Source of the DNA: Comamonas fluminis | Lineage (GTDB): Bacteria; Pseudomonadota; Gammaproteobacteria; Burkholderiales; Burkholderiaceae_C | Assembly (NCBI RefSeq): GCF_019186805.1 | Contig: NZ_CP066783.1 | Span: 1,501,501 to 1,565,500 of the forward strand | DNA length: 64,000 nucleotides | Direction: 5' to 3' | In this document: piece after piece, positions 25,871-34,502 of the stretch | How positions within the stretch are numbered: position 1 is the stretch's first letter | Layout: every line of letters begins with the position of its first letter | The notes under the pieces: generated by a model | The model's input: only the letters and a program-made list of their open reading frames with translations | What the model was told of the DNA's origin: nothing | Databases searched by the model: none | Made by a program: the position numbers and the translations under genes

Positions 25871-26323
25871 ATGGCTGTGAATGGCGTGAACCGGATCATC
25901 CTGGCAGTGCGTGACCTGCAAAAAGCAAAGACTTACTACGAGGATTTGCTGGGTGCGACTTTTCATGACGCACACTGGACTGGAGAGCCTTTCGGGATTC
26001 AAGTCGCCATCAGCTGGAATGCTGGCATCGAACTATGTGCGCCAATTCCGGGCAAAGAGCAAGAGTGCTTTTTGACGCCCCTGCTCAACGAGCGTGGCGA
26101 CAGCCTTCTCAACGTTGTATTCAATGTCGACAATGCGGACGAGGCCCTTGAGCGCTCAAAGAAGCTGGAGATTCGGACGATTAACGCGCTTGACTACACG
26201 CAGGAAGAGATAGATCTGCATCTGGATGGACTCTTTGCTCGCTACAAAGAGTACTTTCTCAACACCAAGGCACAGCATGGGTATGGAATCGTGTTCGGTC
26301 AGATCGAAGCGAAACAGGCATAG
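25871..26323 (+). CDS. VOC (glyoxalase/bleomycin-resistance fold) family protein
   Basis: A 150-residue protein after TCAGGAGACTTGC. It opens with the VOC pattern VNRIILAVRDLQKAKTYYEDLLGATFHD, then GIELCAPIPG, VVFNVDNADEALERSK, and a C-terminal GYGIVFGQIE. VOC proteins include isomerases, epimerases (methylmalonyl-CoA type) and extradiol dioxygenases. At this size it is a one-module protein, not a TesB-type dioxygenase. It sits between the small exported protein and the convergent tesG operon; the steroid link is by position only. Confidence 0.75.
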   Translation: MAVNGVNRIILAVRDLQKAKTYYEDLLGATFHDAHWTGEPFGIQVAISWNAGIELCAPIPGKEQECFLTPLLNERGDSLLNVVFNVDNADEALERSKKLEIRTINALDYTQEEIDLHLDGLFARYKEYFLNTKAQHGYGIVFGQIEAKQA

Positions 26324-26353
26324 ATCGATAGCCTGTCTGGCGCTGTGAATGCG

Positions 26354-26386
26354 AAGCCTGCAGACCTTTGGTATGCGGGCTTTTTT
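26354..26386 (+). terminator. Terminator after the VOC gene
   Basis: AAGCCTGCA pairs with TGCGGGCTT (one G-T pair) and is followed by TTTTTT. Confidence 0.78.
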
Positions 26387-26436
26387 ATGACCCCTGTGAA
26401 TTTCGACTTCCGCATTGAACTGATCTTCAGCTTCAA

Positions 26437-26477
26437 TAAAAAAAGGTTCAGTGGCCGCCCCAAGCAGCCGCTGAACC
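26437..26477 (-). terminator. Terminator of the tesA1DEFG operon
   Basis: On the minus strand GGTTCAGCGGC pairs with GCCACTGAACC and is followed by TTTTTTT. It lies 34 bases past the tesG stop. Confidence 0.82.
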
Positions 26478-26510
26478 CAATACAAAGTGGAAATGACAGT
26501 CTGTTAAGAC

Positions 26511-27551
26511 TTAGGCAGCCACAGCCACCTTCTGACGGTTACGCACCATGGTCAGGGCGGTGTCTTCAATCATGTCTTCCTGGCCGCCCACCATGCCGCG
26601 GCGGCCCAGTTCCAGCAGCAGCTCGCGCGCGGGAATGCCGTACTTGGCTTCGGCGCGCTTGGCGAACAGCAGGAAGCTGCCGTACACACCGGCGTAGCCC
26701 AGGGTCAGCGCGTCGCGGTCGATGCGGATGGGGAAGTCCATCAGCGGCACGACCAGATCTTCGGCCACGTCCTGAATCTTGAACACGTCCACGCCAGTCT
26801 CGATGCCCATGCGTGCGCACACGGCAATCAGCACTTCCATGGGCGTGTTGCCCGCGCCAGCGCCCAGGCCTGCGGCGGCGGCGTCAATGCGGTTGGCACC
26901 GACTTCGACGGCGGCCAGAGAGTTGGCAATGCCCATGGCCAGGTTGTGATGGCCGTGGAAGCCCAGCTCGGTGTCAGGGTTCAGAGCCTGGCGAACGGCG
27001 GACAGGCGTTCCTTCACGTCGTCAGGCAGCATGTAGCCAGCCGAGTCGGTGATGTAGATGCAGTTGGCGCCGTAGCTTTCCATCAGCTTGGCTTGCTTGA
27101 CCAGGCCTTCAGCGCTGTTCATGTGGGCCATCATCAGGAAACCGACGGTGTCCATGCCCATCTTGCGGGCCATGGAGATGTGCTGCTCGGAGACATCGGC
27201 CTCGGTGCAGTGGGTGGCCACGCGAATGGTGGACACGCCCAGCTCGTGGGCCATCTTCAGGTGATCGACGGTACCAATGCCGGGCAGCAGCAGGGCGGAG
27301 ACCTTGGCTTGCTTCATCAGCGGGATGACGGTGGACAGGTACTCTTCGTCGGTATGGGCAGGAAAGCCATAGTTGACCGAGCTGCCGCCCAGGCCGTCGC
27401 CGTGGGTGACTTCAATCAGGGGAATGCCCGCAGCGTCCAGGCCGCAGGCCACGGACTTCATCTGCTCCAGCGTCATCTGGTGGCGCTTGGGGTGCATGCC
27501 GTCACGCAGCGTCATGTCGTGAACGGTGATCTTCTTACCTTTGAGGGACAT
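26511..27551 (-). CDS. tesG: 4-hydroxy-2-oxoacid aldolase (TesG)
   Basis: A 346-residue class II pyruvate aldolase, the family's full length. [10 protein letters not shown] near the N-terminus gives Arg16, Asp17 and His20 at the positions known from BphI/DmpG. LGFHGHHN gives the metal ligands His199 and His201. It cleaves the 4-hydroxy-2-oxo acid formed from the steroid A-ring fragment into pyruvate and an aldehyde, which is channelled to TesF. It is the last gene of tesA1-D-E-F-G, 17 bases after tesF. The gene order matches C. testosteroni TA441. Confidence 0.95.
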   Translation of the reverse strand: MSLKGKKITVHDMTLRDGMHPKRHQMTLEQMKSVACGLDAAGIPLIEVTHGDGLGGSSVNYGFPAHTDEEYLSTVIPLMKQAKVSALLLPGIGTVDHLKMAHELGVSTIRVATHCTEADVSEQHISMARKMGMDTVGFLMMAHMNSAEGLVKQAKLMESYGANCIYITDSAGYMLPDDVKERLSAVRQALNPDTELGFHGHHNLAMGIANSLAAVEVGANRIDAAAAGLGAGAGNTPMEVLIAVCARMGIETGVDVFKIQDVAEDLVVPLMDFPIRIDRDALTLGYAGVYGSFLLFAKRAEAKYGIPARELLLELGRRGMVGGQEDMIEDTALTMVRNRQKVAVAA

Positions 27552-27568
27552 GTGATTCTCCTTGGCGC

Positions 27569-28489
27569 TCAGGCTGCAACAGCTTCGGCGGGCTCGAAAC
27601 GGCCAGCCAGGATTTCTTCGGCAAACATCTCGGCCGTGCGCGCAGCGGCGGCGGTCATGATGTCCAGATTGCCGGCGTACTTGGGCAGGTAGTCGCCCAG
27701 GCCTTCGACTTCCATGTAGATGGAGACGCGGTTGCCGTCAATCACAGGGCCGTTGACCAGCTTGTAGCCGGGCACGTATTTCTGCACTTCCTTGATCATG
27801 TCCTGCACCGAAGCTTCGATCTCTTCTTTCTTCGGTGTGTCCACGGTCAGGCAGTGGATGGTGTCGCGCATGATCAGCGGTGGCTCGGCAGGGTTGATCA
27901 CGATGATGGCCTTGCCCTTTTGCGCGCCGCCAATCTTCTCGACCGCGCCTGCTGTGGTGCGGGTGAATTCGTCGATGTTCTTGCGGGTGCCGGGGCCTAC
28001 GGACTTGCTGGAGACAGTGGCCACGATTTCGCCGTAGCTCACGGCCTGCACGCGGGAAACCGCTGCCACCATGGGGATGGTGGCCTGGCCGCCGCAGGTG
28101 ACCATGTTCACGTTCATGGCCTTTTCAGCCACCTTCTCGGCCAGGTTCACGCTGGGCACGCAGTAGGGGCCGATGGCGGCAGGTGTCAGGTCGATCATCA
28201 GCACGCCCAGTTCGTTGAGCTTGCGGCTGTTTTCGGCGTGGACATAGGCACTGGTGGCGTCAAAGGCGATCTGGATGCCGTCTTCCTTGACGAAGGGCAG
28301 CAGGCCATCCACACCTTCGGCCGTGGTCTTGATGCCCATTTCGCGGGCACGCTTCAGACCATCGGATTCGGGGTCGATACCGACCATCCACACAGGCTCC
28401 AGAATGGGGGAGCGCTGCAGTTTCATGAGCAGGTCGGTGCCGATATTGCCGGGACCGATCAGTGCGCACTTGATTTTCTTTTGCGTCAT
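27569..28489 (-). CDS. tesF: Acylating aldehyde dehydrogenase (TesF)
   Basis: A 306-residue acylating aldehyde dehydrogenase of the BphJ/DmpF type. NAD-binding [14 protein letters not shown] is at residues 8-21 and the catalytic Cys132 is in [12 protein letters not shown]. It converts the aldehyde released by TesG (propionaldehyde or acetaldehyde) to its CoA ester in a channelled complex. It starts six bases after the tesE stop and precedes tesG. Family and gene order are diagnostic. Confidence 0.95.
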   Translation of the reverse strand: MTQKKIKCALIGPGNIGTDLLMKLQRSPILEPVWMVGIDPESDGLKRAREMGIKTTAEGVDGLLPFVKEDGIQIAFDATSAYVHAENSRKLNELGVLMIDLTPAAIGPYCVPSVNLAEKVAEKAMNVNMVTCGGQATIPMVAAVSRVQAVSYGEIVATVSSKSVGPGTRKNIDEFTRTTAGAVEKIGGAQKGKAIIVINPAEPPLIMRDTIHCLTVDTPKKEEIEASVQDMIKEVQKYVPGYKLVNGPVIDGNRVSIYMEVEGLGDYLPKYAGNLDIMTAAAARTAEMFAEEILAGRFEPAEAVAA

Positions 28490-28495
28490 GGTGTC

Positions 28496-29290
28496 TTACT
28501 CCGTGAATTGAATGGAACAGGTGCCCATGCCTTCGATGACCATGTCGAAACGGTCACCGGCAACGGCGGGCACCAGGGGGGCGAGGGAGCCGGAAAGAAT
28601 CACTTCACCCGCCTTGAAGGGGATACCGAATGCGCCCAGGGTGTTGGCCAGCCAGGCCACGGCTTCGGCGGGGTGGCCTTGCACGGCGCTGCCCAGGCCG
28701 GAGCCTGCGGGCTCGCCGTTCTTGGTCATCTGCATGGCAGCGGCGGCCAGATCCAGCGCGGCAGGATCGGTGTGCTGCTTGCCAATGACAAAGACGCCGC
28801 AGGAGGCGTTGTCGGCCACGGTGTCCTGAATCTTGATCTTCCAGTCGTTGATGCGCGAATCGACGATCTCGAAGCAGGGCGCGACCCATTCGGTGGCAGC
28901 CAGTACGTCTTCCCGGGTCACGCCCGGGCCTTGCAGGTCTTTCTTGAGCATGAAGGCGATTTCGCCTTCGGCGCGTGGCTGAATCAGGCCGGAAGCCTTG
29001 AGCGAGACGGCTGCGCCATCTTCAAACTCCATGCTATCGGTCAGAAAGCCGAAGTCGGGCTGGAACACGCCCAGCATGTCCTGCACAGGCTTGGAGGTCA
29101 CGCCGATCTTCTTGCCGATCACGCGCTCGCCCGATGCTTCGCGCAGGCGCAGCATGTGCAAAGAGATGTGATAGGCATCTTCCACCGTCATGTCGGGGTG
29201 GCTGTCGGTCAGCGGCGCCAGGGTCTTGGCGGCGCGCAGCGCGTCATACAGACGCTGGCCTTGCTGTTCGATGAATTGCTTGTCGCTCAT
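28496..29290 (-). CDS. tesE: 2-hydroxyhexa-2,4-dienoate hydratase (TesE)
   Basis: A 264-residue 2-hydroxypenta-2,4-dienoate-hydratase-type protein: GKKIGVTSKPVQDMLGV, then ARAEGEIAFMLKKDLQGPG (metal-binding acids in E-x-E) and ASCGVFVIGK. It adds water to the 2-hydroxyhexa-2,4-dienoate released from the A ring by TesD, giving the TesG substrate. It lies six bases from tesD and from tesF, so the four enzymes are co-transcribed. Confidence 0.94.
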   Translation of the reverse strand: MSDKQFIEQQGQRLYDALRAAKTLAPLTDSHPDMTVEDAYHISLHMLRLREASGERVIGKKIGVTSKPVQDMLGVFQPDFGFLTDSMEFEDGAAVSLKASGLIQPRAEGEIAFMLKKDLQGPGVTREDVLAATEWVAPCFEIVDSRINDWKIKIQDTVADNASCGVFVIGKQHTDPAALDLAAAAMQMTKNGEPAGSGLGSAVQGHPAEAVAWLANTLGAFGIPFKAGEVILSGSLAPLVPAVAGDRFDMVIEGMGTCSIQFTE

Positions 29291-29296
29291 GACAGT

Positions 29297-30136
29297 TCAA
29301 CCGTTCTTCATGAAGTCAATGCAGGTACGGTTGAACATGTCGCGGTGTTCGACCTGTACCCAGTGACCGCACTGGTTGACCAGCACGATGCGGCAGTTCT
29401 TGATACCGTTGGCCAGCTTGTCGGCGCCGCCCACGGGGTTGAAGGCGTCCTGCATGCCCCAGAAGCCCAGCACATTGCACTTCAGGTCGGGCAGTTGCTC
29501 GGTCATATTGGGGATGTACAGACGCTGGCGCGAAGCTTCGGTTTGGGTCAGCGCGATGGGCGCGCGTTCGTTGATGATCTCGTCGGTCAGCAGCGACTGA
29601 TCCACCACCTGCATGCTCATCACGGCGCGCATGGCTTCGGGGCCGGTCTTGCCTGATTTGTAGACGTTGAACATATTGGCAATGCCGGGCATGGCCATAT
29701 AGGCTTCAAATTCTTCCACGCCGCCGGGGGCCATCAGAATCAGGCTCTTGACATCTTCAGGGTACTTGAGCGCATAGCCCAGTGCCACGGCGCCGCCCAG
29801 AGAGTTGCCCAGCAGCGTGATGTTCTTCAGACCCAGCTTGTCCACCAGACCCTTGACACCAGCAATGAAGAAGTCCATGTCGTACTGCTTGGGCTCTTCA
29901 GTCTTGGAAGACAGGCCATAGCCGAGCAAGTCAGGGACGATGGAGCGAAAGCCTGCCGCTGCAAACTCGGGGTAGTTGCCCTTGAAGTTGCTGTAGCCGC
30001 TGGCGCCAGTGCCCGCGCCATGCAGAAAGATCACTGGGTCGCCCGAGCCTTGCTCGTGGTAGTGCACGCGCTGCGGATGACCGGCCACATTGCCGATGTC
30101 CACATACTTGCCTTCGGGAATGGAAAAAGTGCTCAT
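29297..30136 (-). CDS. tesD: Meta-cleavage-product hydrolase (TesD)
   Basis: A 279-residue alpha/beta hydrolase of the C-C bond hydrolase group. The triad is visible as Ser112 in GNSLGGAVAL, Asp230 in GMQDAFNP and His258 in CGHWVQVEH. HGAGTGASGYSNF forms the oxyanion-side loop. It hydrolyses 4,5-9,10-diseco-3-hydroxy-5,9,17-trioxoandrosta-1(10),2-diene-4-oic acid (4,9-DSHA), freeing the C/D-ring acid later activated by ORF18. It lies 68 bases downstream of tesA1. Confidence 0.95.
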   Translation of the reverse strand: MSTFSIPEGKYVDIGNVAGHPQRVHYHEQGSGDPVIFLHGAGTGASGYSNFKGNYPEFAAAGFRSIVPDLLGYGLSSKTEEPKQYDMDFFIAGVKGLVDKLGLKNITLLGNSLGGAVALGYALKYPEDVKSLILMAPGGVEEFEAYMAMPGIANMFNVYKSGKTGPEAMRAVMSMQVVDQSLLTDEIINERAPIALTQTEASRQRLYIPNMTEQLPDLKCNVLGFWGMQDAFNPVGGADKLANGIKNCRIVLVNQCGHWVQVEHRDMFNRTCIDFMKNG

Positions 30137-30204
30137 CTCTGTTCTTTATGGTTGGAGTGGATAGGCGAAGGCTGTCTCCTGCCTTCGGGTGGGAAAGGAA
30201 ATAT

Positions 30205-31182
30205 TCAGGCCTTGGCTTGCCAGAGCTTGGGCAGGCCGGGGTCGGTGGCGGCAATCGCTTTCTTGAGCAGATTGCGCAGCGTGGCAGCCTCCATCTCGCC
30301 CAGGCTTTCGATCAGATCGGTTTCCACGGCCTTGGCGGCGGCCAGCACATGCAAGATGGCTTCGTTGCCCTGTGTTGTCAGCTGCAGCGACTGTGCGCGC
30401 TCACGGCTTTCTTCCACCCAGCCCTTGCTGATGAGCGATTGCAGGGCTACTGCGCCAATATCTGTGCCGGTATAGGCCATGTGCGAAGCGATCTCGGCAG
30501 GCGACTGGGGCTGCTGAATGCTCAGCAGCGACAGCACATAGAAATCAGCATCTGTCATGCCGTAAGCCGCCATGGGCTTGCGCAGGCCGCTCAGAAACTG
30601 GAAGTGCGCACGGCCCATCAGATAGCCAATCAGGTTCTCGGAATAGGCGGTATTGGTATCGGCTGCAGGCTCGCTGGCCACGGCGCCCGCTTTGCGCGAA
30701 GCCATGGCATAGCCACCGGTCACATACAGCAGCGGGGGGTGGGGGTTGGCGTCATAGCCCGTCACTTCACCCACAAAGATGATGTGATCGCCGCCGTCGT
30801 ACTGAAAGGCTGTCTTGCACTGGAAACGGGCGCTGCAGTCCTGCAGCAGCGGGGCGTGGTGCTCTTCGGAGTCCAGTGGCAGGCCCGAGAACTTGTCTTC
30901 ACCCGCACGGGCAAAACGGTTGGACAGCGCTTCCTGCTCGTTCGAGAGGATGTGCACATTCCAGGTGTCGGCGCTCTGAAACACCGGCAGGCTGCGGGCA
31001 TTCTTGGCCAGGCTCCACAGCACCATCGGTGGCTCCAGCGAGACCGAGTTGAAGCTGTTGGCAGTGATTCCCACAGGCTCACCGTTTTCGGCACGGGTGG
31101 TGACGATGGTGACCCCGGTGCCGAACATGCCCAGGGCGCGGCGGAAGTCTTTGGGGTCGAAGGTTGCTGCAGTACTTTGCAT
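30205..31182 (-). CDS. tesA1: Flavin reductase component of 3-HSA hydroxylase, with C-terminal MarR-like domain (TesA1)
   Basis: ATG 31182 (MQSTAATFDPKDFRR) is chosen because AAGGAGACAACC precedes it. The protein is 325 residues, much longer than a plain flavin reductase. Residues 1-165 are the reductase (FRRALGMFGTGVTIVTTRAENG, ITANSFNSVSLEPP, HIIFVGEVTGYD). Residues about 180-310 form a winged-helix MarR-like domain (MTDADFYVLSLLSI...IASHMAYTGTDIGAVALQSLISKGWV). The same fusion occurs in the C1 reductase of Acinetobacter p-hydroxyphenylacetate hydroxylase, where the extra domain senses substrate and controls flavin reduction. It supplies reduced flavin to TesA2. Confidence 0.92.
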   Translation of the reverse strand: MQSTAATFDPKDFRRALGMFGTGVTIVTTRAENGEPVGITANSFNSVSLEPPMVLWSLAKNARSLPVFQSADTWNVHILSNEQEALSNRFARAGEDKFSGLPLDSEEHHAPLLQDCSARFQCKTAFQYDGGDHIIFVGEVTGYDANPHPPLLYVTGGYAMASRKAGAVASEPAADTNTAYSENLIGYLMGRAHFQFLSGLRKPMAAYGMTDADFYVLSLLSIQQPQSPAEIASHMAYTGTDIGAVALQSLISKGWVEESRERAQSLQLTTQGNEAILHVLAAAKAVETDLIESLGEMEAATLRNLLKKAIAATDPGLPKLWQAKA

Positions 31183-31230
31183 GGGTGGTTGTCTCCTTAA
31201 TGCAAGAGTGCTGCCAAGGCGCATTTTTTG

Positions 31231-31246
31231 AATCCTTCACATGGAC
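31231..31246 (+). promoter_or_regulatory. Weak candidate operator for the tesA1DEFG transcript (E2)
   Basis: AATCCTTC-ACAT-GGAC followed by TA matches nine of twelve informative positions of the box and lies 49 bases from the tesA1 start, correctly oriented. Alone it would not be convincing; it is reported because copy E faces the other way in the same spacer. Confidence 0.3.
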
Positions 31247-31346
31247 TAGCAGAGGAAATGCGGCCTCAGTGTTTGTCCTAGGGGCTGAATTTTTGCTGCG
31301 CCAGATCAGGCTTGCAGCAGCGTTTGAATGAGGGGTTTCATCGTTA

Positions 31347-31362
31347 GTCTGATCGGACGATG
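31347..31362 (-). promoter_or_regulatory. Candidate steroid-regulon operator, copy E
   Basis: On the minus strand CATCGTCC-GATC-AGAC followed by TA. The surrounding bases also give a wider CATCGT/ACGATG palindrome (31339-31362). It lies 98 bases before tesA2 in the 278-base tesA1/tesA2 divergent spacer. Confidence 0.62.
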
Positions 31363-31460
31363 AATGGAAATTTGCATGGTGAGAGCATTTCTGTCATAGG
31401 CGAAAAAGCCTTGCCCACCACACCACAAGCCGTCCGGTGGAGCGGCAACTGGAGACCTGA

Positions 31461-32657
31461 ATGAACACAATGACAGACAACTACCTCACCCCTGATGCGC
31501 TGGCCGTGATCGAGCGTGCCAAGGCTCTGGCACCCAAGCTGGCGGCCCGTGCCCAGCAGGCTGATCGCGATGGCGCTATCAGTGACGAGACCATTGCCGA
31601 GATGGCTGAGGCCGGTCTGTTCCGTGTGCTCCAGCCCAAGCGCTGGGGCGGCTATGAGATGGACCCACGCGTGTTCTACACCGTGCAGATGGAATTGGCC
31701 AAGGGCTGCATGTCCACCGCCTGGATTTACGGCGTGGTTGGTGTGCATCCCTGGCAGCTGGCGCTGTTCCCCGCTCAGGCGCAGGAAGACGTCTGGGGCA
31801 AGGACAGCGGCGTGCGCATCGCTTCGACTTATATGCCTACCGGCAAGGCCGAGCCCGTGGAAGGTGGCTTCAAGTTCAATGGTCGCTGGAGCTTCTCCAC
31901 TGGCTCCAAGCACTGCGACTGGCTGTTCCTCGGCGGTCTGCTGCCCAAGCGTGATGGCACGCCCGGCCTGGAACACGTGACTTTCCTGGTGCCCAAGAGC
32001 GACTACCGCATCGAAGACAACTGGGATGTGCTGGGCCTGCGCGGCACTGGCAGCCACGACATCGTGGTGGAAAACGCTTTTGTGCCCGCCCACCGCATTC
32101 AGTACACCAACGATCACAGCGATGTGGGTTGCCCAGGCCGCGTGGAAAACACCAGCTGGCTGTACCGCATCCCCTTCACCCATGTGTTCCAGCGCGCTGT
32201 CTCTACAGCCTGCCTGGGTGCGATGGAAGGCACGATTGAATCGTTCACCGCACGTGCCACGGCCCACGTTGGCAAGCACGGCAACAAGATGGCAGAAGAC
32301 GTGAACGCCCAGACGGCCGTGACAGAAGCCACGATTGCGCTGGATCAGCTCAAGCTGGTGCTGTTCCGTAACTACGCCCGCATTGTGGATGCTGCCAAGA
32401 CCGGCATTCAGCTGTCGCTGGAAGAGCGTCTGCTGCAGCGTGCACAGGCTTCGTATGTGCCCAAGCTGACGGGCTATCACGTCAACGAAATGATGCGTGC
32501 CTGCGCTGCCAGCGGTACCTTCAAGAACAACCCGATCGAGCGCGTGTTCCGCGACATCCATCAGGGCCGTACCCACATTGCGAACAACACCGACGCTTAT
32601 GTGCGCGCCTACGGCTCGCATGTGCTGGGTATTGCTAACCAGGAACCATTCGTCTGA
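31461..32657 (+). CDS. tesA2: 3-hydroxy-9,10-secoandrosta-1,3,5(10)-triene-9,17-dione 4-hydroxylase, oxygenase (TesA2)
   Basis: A 398-residue flavin-dependent monooxygenase of the acyl-CoA-dehydrogenase-like group D (HsaA/HpaH type). DGAISDETIAEMAEAGLFRVLQPKRWGG, GRWSFSTGSKHCDWLFLGGLL and LRGTGSHDIVVENAFVP are characteristic. It hydroxylates the aromatised A ring (3-HSA) at C4, using reduced flavin from TesA1 encoded divergently. It starts after CTGGAGACCTGA. The gene equals ORF11 of the TA441 cluster by order. Confidence 0.94.
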   Translation: MNTMTDNYLTPDALAVIERAKALAPKLAARAQQADRDGAISDETIAEMAEAGLFRVLQPKRWGGYEMDPRVFYTVQMELAKGCMSTAWIYGVVGVHPWQLALFPAQAQEDVWGKDSGVRIASTYMPTGKAEPVEGGFKFNGRWSFSTGSKHCDWLFLGGLLPKRDGTPGLEHVTFLVPKSDYRIEDNWDVLGLRGTGSHDIVVENAFVPAHRIQYTNDHSDVGCPGRVENTSWLYRIPFTHVFQRAVSTACLGAMEGTIESFTARATAHVGKHGNKMAEDVNAQTAVTEATIALDQLKLVLFRNYARIVDAAKTGIQLSLEERLLQRAQASYVPKLTGYHVNEMMRACAASGTFKNNPIERVFRDIHQGRTHIANNTDAYVRAYGSHVLGIANQEPFV

Positions 32658-32761
32658 TTCTGATCCGATGAAATTGCGGCAGTTGCTCGTTTGATGCAGC
32701 TGCCGCATGCGTTCTTTTTGCGGCAGACCATCCAAAAAACAAAGATTGACGGAGACAAGGC

Positions 32762-34492
32762 ATGGCAGAACAAGAATATGACCTGATCGTCGTAGGTTCG
32801 GGGGCAGGGGCGTTGCTGGGCGCCATCCGTGCGCAGGAGCAGGGTCTGAAGACTCTGGTGGTGGAGAAGACCGATCTGTTCGGCGGTACCTCGGCCTTGT
32901 CCGGTGGTGGCATCTGGATTCCCGTCAACTACGACCAGAAAAAAGCGGGCGTCAAAGACGATCTGGAAACCGCATTCAGCTACATGAAGCGCTGCGTGCG
33001 CGGCATGGCGACCGATGACCGTGTGCTGGCCTATGTGGAAACCGCCAACAAGATGGCCGAGTATCTGCGTCAGATCGGCATTCCCTACCGCGCCATGGCC
33101 AAGTACGCGGACTACTACCCCCATATCGAAGGCTCCAAGCCCGGTGGCCGCACCATGGACCCCATGGACTTCAATGCCGCCAAGCTGGGTGTGGCTGCGC
33201 TGGAAACCATGCGCCCCGGCCCTCCAGGCAACCAGCTGTTTGGCCGCATGAGCATCAGCGCCTTTGAAGCGCACTCCATGCTGTCGCGTGAACTCAAGTC
33301 GCGCTTCACCATCATGGGCATCATGCTCAAGTATTTTCTGGACTACCCCTGGCGCAACAAGACCAAGCGTGACCGTCGCATGACCGGTGGCCAGGCGCTG
33401 GTGGCGGGCCTGCTGACGGCAGCCAACAAGGCCGGCGTCGAAATGTGGCGCAATTGCCCCCTCAAAGAGCTGGTGCAGGATGCATCAGGCCGCGTGACGG
33501 GGGTGATCGTTGAGAAAAACGGTGCCCGCACCGAAATCAAAGCCAAGCGAGGCGTGATGCTGGGTGCAGGTGGCTTTGAGCGCAACCAGGAAATGCGCGA
33601 TCAGTATCTGAACAAGCCCTCCAAGGCTGAGTGGACAGCCACGCCTGTTGGCGGCAATACCGGTGATGCGCACCGTGCCGGTCAGGCCGTGGGGGGACAA
33701 CTGCACCTGATGGACTGGTCCTGGGGCTGCCCCACCATGGATGTGCCCAAGGAGCCTGCATATCGCGGCATCTTTGTGGAGCGTTCGCTGCCCGGTTGCA
33801 TGGTGGTCAACGACAAAGGCCAGCGTTTCCTCAACGAATCCGGTCCTTACCCTGAATTCCAGCAAGCCATGCTGGCTGAAAGTGCCAAGGGCAATGGCGG
33901 TGCACCGGCCTGGATTGTGTTTGACGCCAGCTTCCGTGCCCAGAACCCCATTGGCCCTCTGATGCCCGGCTCGGCGGTGCCTGACAGCAAGGTGCGCAAG
34001 AGCTGGCTGAACAATGTGTACTGGAAGGGCGAGACGCTGGACGATCTGGCCGCCCAGATCGGTGTGGATGCCGCAGGCCTGAAAGACAGCGCCCGTCGCA
34101 TGACCGAATACGCCAAGACCGGCAAGGATCTGGACTTTGACCGCGGCGGCAATGTGTTTGACCGCTACTACGGCGACCCACGTCTGAAAAACCCCAATCT
34201 TGGCCCAGTCGAGAAAGGCCCGTTCTATGCCATGCGCCTGTGGCCCGGCGAAATTGGTACCAAGGGCGGCCTGCTGACGGACCGTGAAGGCCGTGCGCTG
34301 AACGCGCAAGGTCAGGTGATTGAAGGTCTGTATTGCGTGGGCAATAACTCTGCATCCGTCATGGGGCCAGCCTATGCGGGTGCAGGTTCCACACTGGGCC
34401 CGGCAATGACGTTTGCCTTCCGCGCTGTGGCCGACATGGTGGGCAAGCCCCTGCCACTGGAAAACCCACATCTGCTGGGCAAGGCTGTTTGA
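32762..34492 (+). CDS. tesH: 3-ketosteroid Delta1-dehydrogenase (TesH)
   Basis: A 576-residue flavoprotein starting after ACGGAGACAAGGC. FAD binding is by DLIVVGSGAGALLGAIRAQEQG at the N-terminus and FGGTSALSGGGIW; a second FAD site is near LYCVGNNSASVMG. Tyr538 and Gly542 in GPAYAGAG match the Tyr/Gly pair that positions the 3-keto group in KstD enzymes. It introduces the 1,2-double bond into the steroid A ring, leading to ring aromatisation after 9-alpha-hydroxylation. It is followed by tesI with a 10-base gap. Confidence 0.94.
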   Translation: MAEQEYDLIVVGSGAGALLGAIRAQEQGLKTLVVEKTDLFGGTSALSGGGIWIPVNYDQKKAGVKDDLETAFSYMKRCVRGMATDDRVLAYVETANKMAEYLRQIGIPYRAMAKYADYYPHIEGSKPGGRTMDPMDFNAAKLGVAALETMRPGPPGNQLFGRMSISAFEAHSMLSRELKSRFTIMGIMLKYFLDYPWRNKTKRDRRMTGGQALVAGLLTAANKAGVEMWRNCPLKELVQDASGRVTGVIVEKNGARTEIKAKRGVMLGAGGFERNQEMRDQYLNKPSKAEWTATPVGGNTGDAHRAGQAVGGQLHLMDWSWGCPTMDVPKEPAYRGIFVERSLPGCMVVNDKGQRFLNESGPYPEFQQAMLAESAKGNGGAPAWIVFDASFRAQNPIGPLMPGSAVPDSKVRKSWLNNVYWKGETLDDLAAQIGVDAAGLKDSARRMTEYAKTGKDLDFDRGGNVFDRYYGDPRLKNPNLGPVEKGPFYAMRLWPGEIGTKGGLLTDREGRALNAQGQVIEGLYCVGNNSASVMGPAYAGAGSTLGPAMTFAFRAVADMVGKPLPLENPHLLGKAV

Positions 34493-34502
34493 AGGAGCTG
34501 AG

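Noticed and set aside
25871..26323. The VOC gene as the missing meta-cleavage dioxygenase TesB.
   Set aside because: It is about half the size of a two-module type I extradiol dioxygenase, and the full set of metal ligands is not apparent.
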